Shown here in pieces: positions 17,550 to 27,018 of a stretch of DNA of 52,081 nt. Numbering within the stretch: position 1 is the first letter of the stretch; every line of letters begins with the position of its first letter. Origin of the DNA: Rheinheimera sp. (GTDB taxonomy: Bacteria > Pseudomonadota > Gammaproteobacteria > Enterobacterales > Alteromonadaceae). The notes under the pieces are model-generated. The model saw only the letters and a list, made by a program, of their open reading frames with translations. It was not told where the DNA came from and made no database searches. The position numbers and the translations under genes were made by a program. The stretch covers positions 1 through 52,081 of the forward strand of contig NZ_JAVBXS010000040.1 of assembly GCF_030824435.1 (NCBI RefSeq). The letters are read 5' to 3'.

Positions 17550-17560
17550 ATAAAAGCAGG

Positions 17561-18178
17561 TTATTCAGCCTGAGTTTTAGATGCCGGGCTTGTTGCATTC
17601 AGTGCTACTGTGCGGCGAAATAACATACTCAGATACATCAGCAAACCAACCACAGCACCAAATAAATGGGCATCTGTGGCGACATCTGCGCCTATCAGCG
17701 TGACCACTTCGTTACTGGCACCTTGCCATTGTTCCCATAAAACCTTGCCAAACACCGCCAGCAGTATCAGCCAGCCGCTGCTCCATTGCCGCTCTATATC
17801 AATACAACAACCACAAACCAGCAATGCATGTAACCAGCCTGATAAACCCACATAAAAGCTGATGTCTGGGCTCCAGCAAAGTAATGCTAGGCCAATCAGC
17901 AAGTTGCCGACGAAAAGGTTTAACACAAAACGACGGTTGCTGTAGTAGGCGCCATGCAGCAGCATGATCAACACAAAACCACCCAGATTCATCAGCAGGT
18001 GCCAGTTATTGGTGTGGAACAAATGACCCGTCACCAGACGCCACCATTGCCCTTCGTAAATAGCGGTACGATTAAATTCAAACAGCGGCTGCAATGACGC
18101 CTGTAACAGGTGTAACAGGATCAGGCTAAAAAAAAGTGTGACAGCCATCGAATGGCTACGTAAAAAACTCAAAAACAT
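17561..18178 (-). CDS. rrtA: Rhombosortase (rhomboid-family intramembrane protease)
   Basis: Inner-membrane serine protease predicted to process proteins carrying a GlyGly-CTERM sorting tail. The protein has 205 residues and about six membrane helices. The catalytic Ser is in VGLSGWLHALL (about residue 113) and the His in AHLFGAVVG (about residue 171). The N-terminal helix region RLVTGHLFHTNNWHLLMN matches the rhomboid HxxxN pattern. The short length and the GLSGWLH form are typical of rhombosortase rather than GlpG. I chose ATG 18178 over an adjacent TTG. No protein in this window ends in an evident GlyGly-CTERM tail, so its substrates are encoded elsewhere. Confidence 0.82.
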   Translation of the reverse strand: MFLSFLRSHSMAVTLFFSLILLHLLQASLQPLFEFNRTAIYEGQWWRLVTGHLFHTNNWHLLMNLGGFVLIMLLHGAYYSNRRFVLNLFVGNLLIGLALLCWSPDISFYVGLSGWLHALLVCGCCIDIERQWSSGWLILLAVFGKVLWEQWQGASNEVVTLIGADVATDAHLFGAVVGLLMYLSMLFRRTVALNATSPASKTQAE

Positions 18179-18331
18179 CAAATTTGGATCTCAAGTGATA
18201 ATTCAATGAAAAAGGATTAACAATAAAGTGTGTCAGTCATGATGCTATCTTATCTTATTTTTATCCGGCATTGATCTGTTTGCGGCAGATAAGTTAAGGT
18301 TGCCGCGATTCGACGTAATTTTGGAAACACC

Positions 18332-20080
18332 ATGAAGTTTAAGTCACGCCTGTGTTTTGTGCCCGTTCTTTTCAGTTTGTGTTGCATAAGCTGGCAGTGT
18401 CCGGCTTTGGCAGCAGATGTTGACCCGGAAGCCGCCACTGGCGTGCTGAAAAAAGTCCGGGTAGATGGCAAATCCAGTATGGTAGTTTCGGCAAACCCGC
18501 TGGCATCGGCAGCAGGTGCAAAAATGTTGGCAGAAGGTGGCAGTGCAACTGACGCTGCTATTGCGATGCAACTGATGCTGGGTTTAGTTGAACCCCAAAG
18601 CTCAGGCATAGGCGGCGGTTTGTTTATGTTGCATTTTGCCGGTAAAGAACGGCAACTTCAAACCATTGATGGCCGCGAGACGGCGCCCAAAGCTGCTCAT
18701 CCGGACTGGTTTATGGAACATGGCAAAGTGCTGGACTGGCGCCGTGCTTATGTTGGCGGTAAGTCTGTTGGCAGCCCTGGTGTCATTCGGGCATTGGCTA
18801 AAGCCCACCAGCAATGGGGCAAATTGCCATGGGCCAGCTTATTTCAGCCAGCTATTGCGGCTGCTGAACAAGGTTTTATTGTGTCGCCCAGACTTGCGAT
18901 GTTGCTGGATATTTACCAGGACGGCGGTTTGTCGCATTTTGCTGCCAGCAAAGACTATTTTTACCCACAAGGTAAAGCGCTGCAAGCCGGGCAGTTACTG
19001 AAAAATCCGGCATATGCTGCGACGTTGCGCCGTATTGCCAAAGAAGGTGAAAAAGCTTTTTATCAGGGAGAAAACGCCAAAGCACTGGTTGCGGCGGTGA
19101 ACACTGCACCTGTGAACCCAGGCAAACTCAGTCTGGATGATTTAGACAGCTATCAGGCAGTGGAGCGGGCGCCTTTATGCCGGCCTTATCGTCAGTATCG
19201 TGTTTGTGGTATGGCACCACCAAGCTCAGGTAGCCTGGCTGTACTGCAAATCCTCGGTATGCTGGAACATTTTGATTTAAAAAACATGAAGCCTAATTCA
19301 GTACCGGCGCTGCACCTGTTCGCTCAGGCCAGCCGGTTAGCTTTTGCCGATCGTGAACAATTTCTGGCCGACCCGGCTTTTAGCAAAGTGCCGGTTGAAG
19401 GATTATTGGCCAATGATTATTTGCGCCAACGGGCAGCGCTGATTAACCAACAAAGGGATGCCATTAATGTGGCTGCAGGTGCGCCTGAGGGTGCAGAGCC
19501 ACTTGCCAGTAGCAAAGCTGTTGAATTTGAAAATACCAGCCATTTGTCGGTGGTGGATAAAAACGGCAATGCTGTCAGTATGACCACCAGTATCGAAAAC
19601 GCTTTTGGCTCCGGTTTGTGGGTGAATGGTTATTTATTAAATAACCAGCTGACGGATTTTTCGCTGGAGGCGCGTAAAGATGGCGTTTGGGTTGCCAACA
19701 GAGTGGAAGCAGGTAAAAGACCCCGTTCGTCGATGGCACCTATGATGGTGTTTAACCAACAAGGAGAGCTGCTGATGCTGGCTGGTTCGCCTGGTGGCAG
19801 CCGTATTATTGATTATGTGGCGCAGGCGCTGGTTGCCATGATTGATTGGCAACTGGACCCGCAACAGGCGGCAGATCTGGCCAAAGTTACCCATCGCAAC
19901 GATTTTCTGGCATTGGAACAAGGCACTGAACTGGGATCCTTATTGCCAAAAATGCGTGATTTGGGTTATCAGCCAAAAGTTGTGGAACTGAACAGCGGTT
20001 TACATTTGATTAAAAAATCGGCCAATGGCTGGCAGGGTGGTGCAGATCCACGCCGCGAAGGCCAGGCTATTGCGCACTAA
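18332..20080 (+). CDS. ggt: Gamma-glutamyltransferase (exported)
   Basis: Hydrolyses or transfers the gamma-glutamyl group of glutathione and related peptides in the periplasm; it self-cleaves into large and small subunits. A signal peptide (to about residue 27, ...CPALAA|DV) is followed by ANPLASAAGAKMLAEGGSATDAAIA. The catalytic, autoprocessing Thr402 is in FENTSHLSVVD. APPSSGS and GSPGGSRIIDY are conserved small-subunit substrate segments. The 582 residues match the family. Only 12 nt separate it from the enoyl-CoA hydratase gene, suggesting a two-gene operon. Glutathione turnover links loosely to cysK and the frmA/fghA pair in this window. Confidence 0.93.
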   Translation: MKFKSRLCFVPVLFSLCCISWQCPALAADVDPEAATGVLKKVRVDGKSSMVVSANPLASAAGAKMLAEGGSATDAAIAMQLMLGLVEPQSSGIGGGLFMLHFAGKERQLQTIDGRETAPKAAHPDWFMEHGKVLDWRRAYVGGKSVGSPGVIRALAKAHQQWGKLPWASLFQPAIAAAEQGFIVSPRLAMLLDIYQDGGLSHFAASKDYFYPQGKALQAGQLLKNPAYAATLRRIAKEGEKAFYQGENAKALVAAVNTAPVNPGKLSLDDLDSYQAVERAPLCRPYRQYRVCGMAPPSSGSLAVLQILGMLEHFDLKNMKPNSVPALHLFAQASRLAFADREQFLADPAFSKVPVEGLLANDYLRQRAALINQQRDAINVAAGAPEGAEPLASSKAVEFENTSHLSVVDKNGNAVSMTTSIENAFGSGLWVNGYLLNNQLTDFSLEARKDGVWVANRVEAGKRPRSSMAPMMVFNQQGELLMLAGSPGGSRIIDYVAQALVAMIDWQLDPQQAADLAKVTHRNDFLALEQGTELGSLLPKMRDLGYQPKVVELNSGLHLIKKSANGWQGGADPRREGQAIAH

Positions 20081-20092
20081 AGGGATCCGGGT

Positions 20093-20839
20093 ATGACCAT
20101 TATTCAAAGCCAACAGCAGGCTGTGCTGACACTGACATTACAAAGACCCGATAAAAAAAATGCGTTATCAAGCAGCATGTATCTGGCGCTGACTGATGCG
20201 CTGCAACAAGCTGAGCTTGACCCTTCGGTGCATGTGGTAGTGCTCAGAGGACAAGAAAATTGTTTTTGTGCTGGTAATGACTTAGCCGATTTTGTGGCGG
20301 CAGGCGCGCTGAATGCGGAACATCCGACAGTGATGTTTTTACATGCCTTAAGTCATTTTTCCAAACCTGTGGTAGCAGCAGTGGCAGGCCTTGCCATTGG
20401 CATTGGCACCACAGCATTGCTGCATTGTGATTTAGTCTATGCAGCGCCCGGTTGCCGTTTTCAGTTACCTTTTACCGCACTTGGATTATGCCCTGAAGCT
20501 GCGTCGAGTTTATTATTGCCCAAGTTGATGGGGCATCAGAAAGCTTCACAATATTTATTATTGGGTGAGGCTTTTGACAGTGAGGAGGCTTATCGGTTTG
20601 GGTTGGTGAATCAACTGGTGGCGGCGGATCAGTTGTTTGCACTTGCAGCGCAAAAAGCACAGCAGCTGGCAGCATTGCCGCTTGAGGCCGTAGTGCAATC
20701 GAAAAAGTTATTACGTCAGCCGCAACAACAAATGGTGCAACAAGTGTTACATCAGGAGCTGGCGGTGTTTGAACACTTGCTGCATACCGAAGCTTGCCAG
20801 CAAGCGCTGCACAGCTTTTTTAACAGAAGCAAAAGTTAA
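20093..20839 (+). CDS. Enoyl-CoA hydratase/isomerase family protein
   Basis: Crotonase-fold enzyme of 248 residues acting on an acyl-CoA. The oxyanion-hole segments are CAGNDLADF and AVAGLAIGIGTTALLHCD. FTALGLCPEAASS has a Glu in the position of the delta3,delta2-enoyl-CoA isomerase base, and the hydratase-type first Glu (of the GxxGGG..E segment) is not evident, so isomerase activity is more likely than hydratase. The ribosome binding site GGGATCCGGGT lies in the ggt-ech gap. Its coupling to ggt has no obvious metabolic logic. Confidence 0.8.
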   Translation: MTIIQSQQQAVLTLTLQRPDKKNALSSSMYLALTDALQQAELDPSVHVVVLRGQENCFCAGNDLADFVAAGALNAEHPTVMFLHALSHFSKPVVAAVAGLAIGIGTTALLHCDLVYAAPGCRFQLPFTALGLCPEAASSLLLPKLMGHQKASQYLLLGEAFDSEEAYRFGLVNQLVAADQLFALAAQKAQQLAALPLEAVVQSKKLLRQPQQQMVQQVLHQELAVFEHLLHTEACQQALHSFFNRSKS

Positions 20840-20841
20840 AT

Positions 20842-21303
20842 TTAAACGCCAGTTCGGGCAAATGGGTCGGTTTTTACCTCGGAAATCAGCCATTTGCCTT
20901 TTTGATTGACCAGTTTTACCATCCGCATATCCACTCTTCTGTCACCATCGTATTCACCGGTAAAAATCAGCATGACGTCAGCTTTGTCGGTATAAAATTC
21001 ACGCACGTTTTTATTGGTGTCTTCGACGGTAATTTCCAGTTTATCAAAACGCATATTAAACAAGGTGCGTCCGGCAGCTTTGCCGGTGGAATAACTATCA
21101 AGCACCCTGGCCATTGAAGGTACTGCCAGCTTTTTGGCTTTCTTTAAGTCATTTTCTATCAGGATTGCATTAAAGAACTTTACCGCGTTTGATTCTGGTA
21201 CCTCGGCAATAGTGGCCGCCGAAGAGGTCGCTTCTTTGGTGTCAGATTCTTCACCACAACCAAACAACAGCGCCGAGGTCAACAGGAGAGGGAGGATGCG
21301 CAT
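20842..21303 (-). CDS. Small predicted lipoprotein, unknown function
   Basis: A 153-residue protein with a lipoprotein signal ending in LLFGC; lipidated Cys16 is followed by Gly, so outer membrane sorting is likely. After a Ser/Thr/Ala-rich linker the rest (FFNAILIENDLKKAKKLAV ... GKWLISEVKTDPF) looks like an NTF2/DUF4878-type cone fold that often ends in 'GxWxIxxV'. No catalytic motif is seen. It converges with the enoyl-CoA hydratase gene with only 2 nt between stops, and no terminator lies between them. Confidence 0.7.
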   Translation of the reverse strand: MRILPLLLTSALLFGCGEESDTKEATSSAATIAEVPESNAVKFFNAILIENDLKKAKKLAVPSMARVLDSYSTGKAAGRTLFNMRFDKLEITVEDTNKNVREFYTDKADVMLIFTGEYDGDRRVDMRMVKLVNQKGKWLISEVKTDPFARTGV

Positions 21304-21368
21304 AACTTTACCTTGCCACTTTTTTCGATACAGTCTTCAGTGTGCTGCTTTTATCTGGTGCTGTAAAG

Positions 21369-21392
21369 AAAAAGGCCACAAAGTGGCCTTTA
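21369..21392 (-). terminator. Terminator of cysK
   Basis: Stem AAAGGCCAC / GTGGCCTTT with an AAA loop. Read on the minus strand it is followed by TTTTTCTTT, just after the cysK stop. Confidence 0.75.
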
Positions 21393-21415
21393 GTTGCTGT
21401 AAAACTGACGACAAA

Positions 21416-22384
21416 TCAAGCTTGTAGTTCTTGTTCGGTAAACACATCAGCAAACAGCGGGCTGGTTAAATAACGTTCTGCCGCCGATGGTAAAATCACC
21501 ACAATATTTTTGCCTGCGTTTTCCGGCAATTCAGCTAAACGTTTGGCGGCAACAACAGCTGCACCGGATGAAATACCTGCCAGAATACCTTCTTCGCGCA
21601 TCAGACGGTGTGCCATTGCAATAGCTTCGTCATTGCTGACCTTTTCCACACTGTCTATCAGGCTTAAATCCAGATTGCCCGGAATAAAACCAGCACCAAT
21701 GCCCTGAATTTTATGTGGGCCTGGTTTTAATTCTTCACCGGCCAACGCCTGACTGATCACTGGCGAGTCGGCTGGTTCTACCGCAACACTGATAAGCGGA
21801 TGGTTTTTTTCCTGTTTGATATAACGACTGACACCCGTGATAGTGCCGCCTGTGCCTACGCCTGCCACAAAAATATCAATATTGCCGTCAGTGTCATTCC
21901 AGATTTCAGGGCCTGTGGTATCAAAGTGAATTTGTGGATTAGCCGGGTTTTCAAATTGTTGTAATAACAAATATTTATCCGGGTTTGACGCCTGAATTTC
22001 TTTGGCCTTTTCAATGGCACCTTTCATGCCTTTCGGGCCTTCGGTGAGGACCAGATTGGCGCCAAGTGCTTTTAACAGTTTGCGTCTTTCCAGCGACATA
22101 GTTGCCGGCATGGTCAGGGTTAACGGATAACCGCGGCTGGCAGCAACAAAAGCCAAAGCAATACCGGTGTTACCTGAGGTTGGTTCAATCAGCTCTTTAC
22201 CAGGGCCCAATAAACCTTTTTTCTCAGCGTCCCAAATCAGCGCTGCGCCTAAACGACATTTCACACTAAAACTTGGATTACGGGCTTCAATTTTGGCAAA
22301 CACATTGCCGGTGGTGACGCGGGAAAGTTTGACCAGCGGTGTATTGCCAATCGACAAAGAGTTGTCCTGATAAATTTTTGCCAT
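21416..22384 (-). CDS. cysK: Cysteine synthase A
   Basis: PLP enzyme that makes L-cysteine from O-acetylserine and sulfide. Lys42 (FSVKCRL) is the PLP lysine, [12 protein letters not shown] is the substrate loop, and [13 protein letters not shown] binds the PLP phosphate. The ATG at 22384 (322 residues, GGAG 8 nt upstream) matches E. coli CysK; an in-frame upstream ATG five codons earlier is less likely. It is a single gene divergent from moxR. Confidence 0.95.
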   Translation of the reverse strand: MAKIYQDNSLSIGNTPLVKLSRVTTGNVFAKIEARNPSFSVKCRLGAALIWDAEKKGLLGPGKELIEPTSGNTGIALAFVAASRGYPLTLTMPATMSLERRKLLKALGANLVLTEGPKGMKGAIEKAKEIQASNPDKYLLLQQFENPANPQIHFDTTGPEIWNDTDGNIDIFVAGVGTGGTITGVSRYIKQEKNHPLISVAVEPADSPVISQALAGEELKPGPHKIQGIGAGFIPGNLDLSLIDSVEKVSNDEAIAMAHRLMREEGILAGISSGAAVVAAKRLAELPENAGKNIVVILPSAAERYLTSPLFADVFTEQELQA

Positions 22385-22493
22385 GCTAAGCTCCAGCACA
22401 TTAAGATGCGATTTAGCATAACTGCTGTGGTTAAAAACGAAAGTAGCGTTTTGGCATAAGTTATAAAATTATTAGTTATAAGCAGGACAAGAC

Positions 22494-23339
22494 ATGAGTT
22501 TTCAAAGTACCAAAGATTATATTGTCAGTGCTGAATTGGCGTTGGCAGTGAATGCGGCAATTTCATTAGAAAAACCATTATTAATCAAAGGCGAACCTGG
22601 TACTGGTAAAACGAAGCTGGCCGAGCAACTGGCAGCAAGCCTCGGCACACAACTGATTCAGTGGCATATCAAATCCACCACTAAAGCCCAACAAGGCTTG
22701 TATGAATATGATGCAGTGTCCCGTCTACGTGACAGCCAGCTCGGTGACAGCAGGGTACATGATATAAAAAACTACATTAAACCCGGCAAACTCTGGTCGG
22801 CTTTTACCGCAACAAAACGTCCTGTGTTGTTAATAGACGAAATTGATAAAGCTGATATCGAATTTCCGAACGATTTATTGCATGAACTGGATCAGATGGC
22901 GTTTGATGTTTACGAGACCGGCGAAAGCGTCCAAGCCAAAGTGCGGCCTATAGTGATCATCACCTCTAATAATGAAAAAGAGTTGCCGGATGCTTTTTTA
23001 CGCCGTTGTTTTTTCCACTATATCCGTTTTCCGGATGCTGAAACTTTAAAGGCTATTGTCGACGTCCATTTACCGGGTTTAACGCCTGCGCTGTTGCAGC
23101 AAGCGCTGGAGTTATTTTTTGGGTTGCGTGACATGCCACAACTGAAGAAAAAACCGTCAACTTCTGAGCTGATTGATTGGCTGAAATTATTGCTGGCAGA
23201 ACAAATTCCGGCCGAAACCTTAGCGCAAAGCAAAGAAAAGGGCGGTTTAATGCCGCTTTATGGTGCTTTGTTAAAAAATGAACAAGACGTGGCTTTGGTA
23301 GAAAAGCTGCTGTTTATGGCTAAAAGAGCCGGACGTTAA
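22494..23339 (+). CDS. MoxR-type AAA+ ATPase
   Basis: A 281-residue AAA+ chaperone of the MoxR class. Walker A is GEPGTGKT (33-40), Walker B is LLIDEIDKAD (112-121), and sensor 1 is ITSNNEKELPDAFLRRC, which also contains the arginine finger pair. MoxR ATPases typically work with a VWA protein to insert metal cofactors or remodel complexes; the next gene supplies such a partner 3 nt downstream. AGGA lies 7 nt before the ATG. Confidence 0.88.
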   Translation: MSFQSTKDYIVSAELALAVNAAISLEKPLLIKGEPGTGKTKLAEQLAASLGTQLIQWHIKSTTKAQQGLYEYDAVSRLRDSQLGDSRVHDIKNYIKPGKLWSAFTATKRPVLLIDEIDKADIEFPNDLLHELDQMAFDVYETGESVQAKVRPIVIITSNNEKELPDAFLRRCFFHYIRFPDAETLKAIVDVHLPGLTPALLQQALELFFGLRDMPQLKKKPSTSELIDWLKLLLAEQIPAETLAQSKEKGGLMPLYGALLKNEQDVALVEKLLFMAKRAGR

Positions 23340-23342
23340 CAG

Positions 23343-24518
23343 ATGTTGATTGAGTTTTTTCTGACGGTACGCAAATACGGTGTGCCTGTCAGCATCACCG
23401 AATGGCTGGATTTACTCAAAGCGTTGGACCAACAACTGGTTTTTGCCAATATGGCAGAATTTTACCTGTTGGCCCGGTTATGTCTGGTGAAAGACGAAGT
23501 GCATTTTGACAAATTTGACCGCGCCTGCGCCGAATATTTCGAAGCTGTGGAGAGTCTTGATTTAGCAAGCCTGATCCCACCCGAATGGCTGGTGCCCAAT
23601 CTTATCCGGCAACTGTCACAGGAAGACAAAGCCGCTTTGCAAAAAGCCGGTGGGCTGGAAGAGTTACTCAATAAATTCCGCGAACGTTTAAAAGAGCAAC
23701 AAGAGCGGCATCAGGGCGGCAATAAATGGATAGGCACAGGCGGCAGTTCCCCTTTTGGCGCTTATGGTTTTCATCCGGAAGGGATCAGAGTAGGGCAACA
23801 AGGCTCTGGTCAGCGCCGTGCGGTAAAAGTGTGGGATGAACGTCATTTTGCTGATTTAGACAGTAAAACTGAACTCAATAACCGCAATATCAAACTCGCT
23901 TTGCGCCAGCTGCGCCGTTTTGCCCGCACTGGTGCAACTTTAGAGCTGGATTTAGCCGGAACCATCAGCGCTACCTCCAAACAGGGCGGTTACCTTGATT
24001 TGCAGTTTCAGCGTGAGCGGCATAACGCCGTCAAAGTACTGATGTTATTTGATGTCGGTGGTTCGATGGACGACCATATTGAACAAATACAACAGCTGTT
24101 TAGCGCTGCACACAGCGAATTTAAGCAGCTGGAGTTTTTTTATTTTCATAACTGCGTTTACGAACATGTCTGGCGCAGTAATAAAAGACGGCCACAGGAT
24201 TTGATGTCAGTTGCAGAGCTTATCCGTACCTATCATTCTGATTACAAACTAATTTTTGTCGGGGACGCCACTATGGGGCCTTACGAAATCAGTTATCCGG
24301 GTGGCAGTGTGGAACATTTTAATGCGGAAGCCGGCGCTGTCTGGCTGGAACGGCTGACCCGTCATTTTGTACATTATGTCTGGCTGAATCCACAACCGCA
24401 GGACTGGTGGCGCAGTTATCCATCTATTGGTTTGATAACACAGTTAATGCAACGGCGCATGTATCCGTTATCGCAAGAAGGTATGGCACAGGCCATGGGC
24501 AGCTTGCTGAAAAAGTAG
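23343..24518 (+). CDS. CoxE-like VWA domain protein
   Basis: A 391-residue partner of the MoxR ATPase. The N-terminal helical region (1-~125) precedes a Gly-rich linker and a VWA domain (about 225-390) with the MIDAS motif Asp237-x-Gly239-x-Ser241 in LMLFDVGGSMDD, a later Thr/Asp site (GDATMG) and VWLNP. CoxE family proteins in carbon monoxide dehydrogenase clusters aid copper/molybdenum active-site assembly, but no such enzyme is near here. The 3-nt gap to moxR shows an operon. Confidence 0.85.
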   Translation: MLIEFFLTVRKYGVPVSITEWLDLLKALDQQLVFANMAEFYLLARLCLVKDEVHFDKFDRACAEYFEAVESLDLASLIPPEWLVPNLIRQLSQEDKAALQKAGGLEELLNKFRERLKEQQERHQGGNKWIGTGGSSPFGAYGFHPEGIRVGQQGSGQRRAVKVWDERHFADLDSKTELNNRNIKLALRQLRRFARTGATLELDLAGTISATSKQGGYLDLQFQRERHNAVKVLMLFDVGGSMDDHIEQIQQLFSAAHSEFKQLEFFYFHNCVYEHVWRSNKRRPQDLMSVAELIRTYHSDYKLIFVGDATMGPYEISYPGGSVEHFNAEAGAVWLERLTRHFVHYVWLNPQPQDWWRSYPSIGLITQLMQRRMYPLSQEGMAQAMGSLLKK

Positions 24519-24606
24519 CCTCAGGATACCTCAGTTCAAATTGCAGCTACCGTCTGAACTGGATACTATAACATTTTGAATTTAAATTCCTTTTTAAGGT
24601 TTTGCC

Positions 24607-25659
24607 ATGGACGCTGACAAACAAATAAATCAAAGTAGTGCTGTTTCTGCTGAAGTTCACCTGCCGCTGACAAAAAAAGAATGCCGTGAAATTGTGACTC
24701 CTTATGCCTTCACAGTGTCGGACGATTTGCTCGGAGTGCCTTTGGCAACCCCAATGCGCCGTGCTGTGGCTATGGGCATTGATAGTATTATTATTTTTGG
24801 TCTTGCCACTGCCAGTTTGTTATTTATTCTGCCAGTGATGTTGTATCTGTGTTGGTTGCGTTTTCAGTTAAAAAAATATGGTCATGTTGTGGTGTTGTTG
24901 CTGGTCACTTTGGTGTTATCAGGCACAGCCACAGTTGCGCCAGAACTTATTTCTGAACAAAAGGATCGGGCAGTTAATAACCTGAGTGTTGATCAGCTTG
25001 GTGCTGCTGAATCAGCGCAACTGGCCGCTGCTGTGCTGGTGTTAGCGCAAAAAGAATGCCAGCTGGACTGCGTCAAAACTGAACTTGAAAAATCCAGTTT
25101 GCTGTTGGCGAAGGCTGCAGTGCCCGTGGCGACGGCCAAAGACTTATTAGATGAACTGCTGGAAGTGACAGAGCTGCCATATAAAACCCGAAAAGCCTTG
25201 TTGCAGCAACAACTTAAAAATTACCAGGTGGTTACAAACACAAAAGTTGCTACAGCAGCCCAACCAGAGCAAGCTGCTCATAACAATACAGCGGAAAAGC
25301 CCTGGTATATGCCTTCTCAAGGCACCCAGAGTGTGATTGGCTGGGTCAAAGGTATTCTGGCTGATTTTGGTATTGGTTTTGGCTGGGCGGTGTTTTATTT
25401 TACCGCTTATATTCATTGGGCCCATGGCCAGACTATTGGCAAAAAGTTGTGTCAAATCAGGGTGATTCAGTTAGATGGTAGCGAGCTCAGCGCTTTTGCG
25501 GCTTTTAGCCGGCAAGGTGGTTATGGTGCTGGTTTTGCGACAGGTTTAACGGGCTTTTTGCAGGTATTCTGGGACCCGAACCGGCAGGCTATTCAGGATA
25601 AAGTGGTGTCGACAGTGGTTATTCGTTTAAACCAGCCTAAACGGCCTTTACATCATTAA
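24607..25659 (+). CDS. RDD family membrane protein with long internal insert
   Basis: A 350-residue inner-membrane protein. RRAVAMGIDS (Arg51-52, Asp59) starts the first RDD helix, and a second hydrophobic segment runs to ~110. A soluble, Ala/Gln/Leu-rich stretch (~112-245) separates these from the last helices, which carry HGQTIGKKLCQIRV and DPNRQAIQDKVV, the hallmark second half of the RDD domain. It follows coxE by 88 nt, in which an inverted repeat CAGTTCA...TGAACTG (24532-24561) lies. The function of RDD proteins is mostly unknown; some are transporters. Confidence 0.75.
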   Translation: MDADKQINQSSAVSAEVHLPLTKKECREIVTPYAFTVSDDLLGVPLATPMRRAVAMGIDSIIIFGLATASLLFILPVMLYLCWLRFQLKKYGHVVVLLLVTLVLSGTATVAPELISEQKDRAVNNLSVDQLGAAESAQLAAAVLVLAQKECQLDCVKTELEKSSLLLAKAAVPVATAKDLLDELLEVTELPYKTRKALLQQQLKNYQVVTNTKVATAAQPEQAAHNNTAEKPWYMPSQGTQSVIGWVKGILADFGIGFGWAVFYFTAYIHWAHGQTIGKKLCQIRVIQLDGSELSAFAAFSRQGGYGAGFATGLTGFLQVFWDPNRQAIQDKVVSTVVIRLNQPKRPLHH

Positions 25660-25869
25660 CCCTGTTTTCTGTTGAAAAACAGCCGGCGCTTGCTGCAGCA
25701 AAGTTTGCTGCTCAAACCGCTTTAATGGCATTTTGACCGGTATTTTCTGCGGTTTTCGTTGTTAAAAATTGCCTGTCCGGCCAATGGGATCGGTTATACT
25801 GGTACGACATGTAAAACAGCGGCCATTGAACAGAGCTGCGTCAAAGACAAGATAGCGCCGGAGTGAAAA

Positions 25870-26991
25870 ATGAAAGATGTGGTGATCAGTGGTTCAGGGG
25901 TTTTTACCCCGGAGTTAACCATCAGTAATGAAGAGTTAGTTGCCAGTTTTAATCAGTACGTCGATTTATTTAATACAGAAAATGCCGAAGCTATTGCCAG
26001 TGGTGAAGTGGCGGCGCTGGAATATTCCAGCTGCGAATTTATTGAAAAAGCCTCAGGTATTAAATCGCGTCATGTACTCTATAAAGACGGTATTCTTGAC
26101 CCTTATGTGATGCAGCCGGTCTTCCCTAAACGCGGTGAAGATGAAATACCGGAAATGGTAGAAATGGCGATAGTTGCCGCCCGCGAAGCCATGGCACAGG
26201 CCGGCAAAACTGCCGCTGATATCGATTTAATTATTTGCGCAGCCTCGAATATCCAGCGTGCTTATCCGGCGTTAGCCATTGAATTACAACAACAACTCGG
26301 CGCTTCAGGCTACGCTTTTGATATGAATGTGGCTTGTTCTTCTGCCACTTTTGGTATTAGTAACGCCGTGAATGCCATCCGTGGTGGCAGCGCAAAAGTG
26401 GTGTTGGTGGTCAATCCTGAATTTGCTTCACCGCAGGTGAATTACACCAGCCGCGACAGTCATTTTATTTTTGGTGATGTGTGTACTGCCACTATTATTG
26501 AAGCCACTGAAACTTGTACTGCCAAAAATGCCTGGAAAATCCTTGGTATGCGTCTTAAAACCGAATTTTCCAATAATATCCGTTGTGATGTCAGTTACAC
26601 CGACCATTGTCATCCGGAAGTCGACCCTGATACACCGTTTTTTAAACAACAAGGCCGCAAGGTATTTAAAGAGCTGCTGCCAATTGTCGCTGACGTTATT
26701 CTGACTGAAATGGCGGTGTTAAAAGTGCAGCCGGAGGATCTGAAAAGGTTATGGTTGCATCAGGCCAATATCAATATGAATATTTTTGCTGCCCGCAAAA
26801 TTCTTGGCCGGGAGCCAGAGCCAGGTGAAGCACCACTGGTATTGGATACTTACGCCAATACGGCTTCCGCCGGCTCAATTATTGCGTTTCACCAGAATAA
26901 ACTGGGGTTGGCGCAAGGGGATAAAGCCGTACTTTGTTCTTTTGGCGCAGGTTATTCGGTGGGATGTTTAATGCTGGAAAAATTCAGTTAA
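25870..26991 (+). CDS. Beta-ketoacyl-ACP synthase III, long FabH2-like form
   Basis: Claisen-condensing thiolase-fold enzyme with a Cys-His-Asn triad: Cys156 in NVACSSATF, His297 in WLHQANINMN and Asn330 in YANTASAGS. At 373 residues it is about 55 longer than housekeeping FabH. The extra length is largely in the first 100 residues (SFNQYVDLFNTENAEAIASGEVAAL...), resembling P. aeruginosa PA3286-type enzymes that take acyl-CoA from beta-oxidation into fatty acid synthesis. It sits outside any fab operon. The substrate is unproven. Confidence 0.83.
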   Translation: MKDVVISGSGVFTPELTISNEELVASFNQYVDLFNTENAEAIASGEVAALEYSSCEFIEKASGIKSRHVLYKDGILDPYVMQPVFPKRGEDEIPEMVEMAIVAAREAMAQAGKTAADIDLIICAASNIQRAYPALAIELQQQLGASGYAFDMNVACSSATFGISNAVNAIRGGSAKVVLVVNPEFASPQVNYTSRDSHFIFGDVCTATIIEATETCTAKNAWKILGMRLKTEFSNNIRCDVSYTDHCHPEVDPDTPFFKQQGRKVFKELLPIVADVILTEMAVLKVQPEDLKRLWLHQANINMNIFAARKILGREPEPGEAPLVLDTYANTASAGSIIAFHQNKLGLAQGDKAVLCSFGAGYSVGCLMLEKFS

Positions 26992-27018
26992 TTACAGCTA
27001 AAGCAAAACATAAAACTA

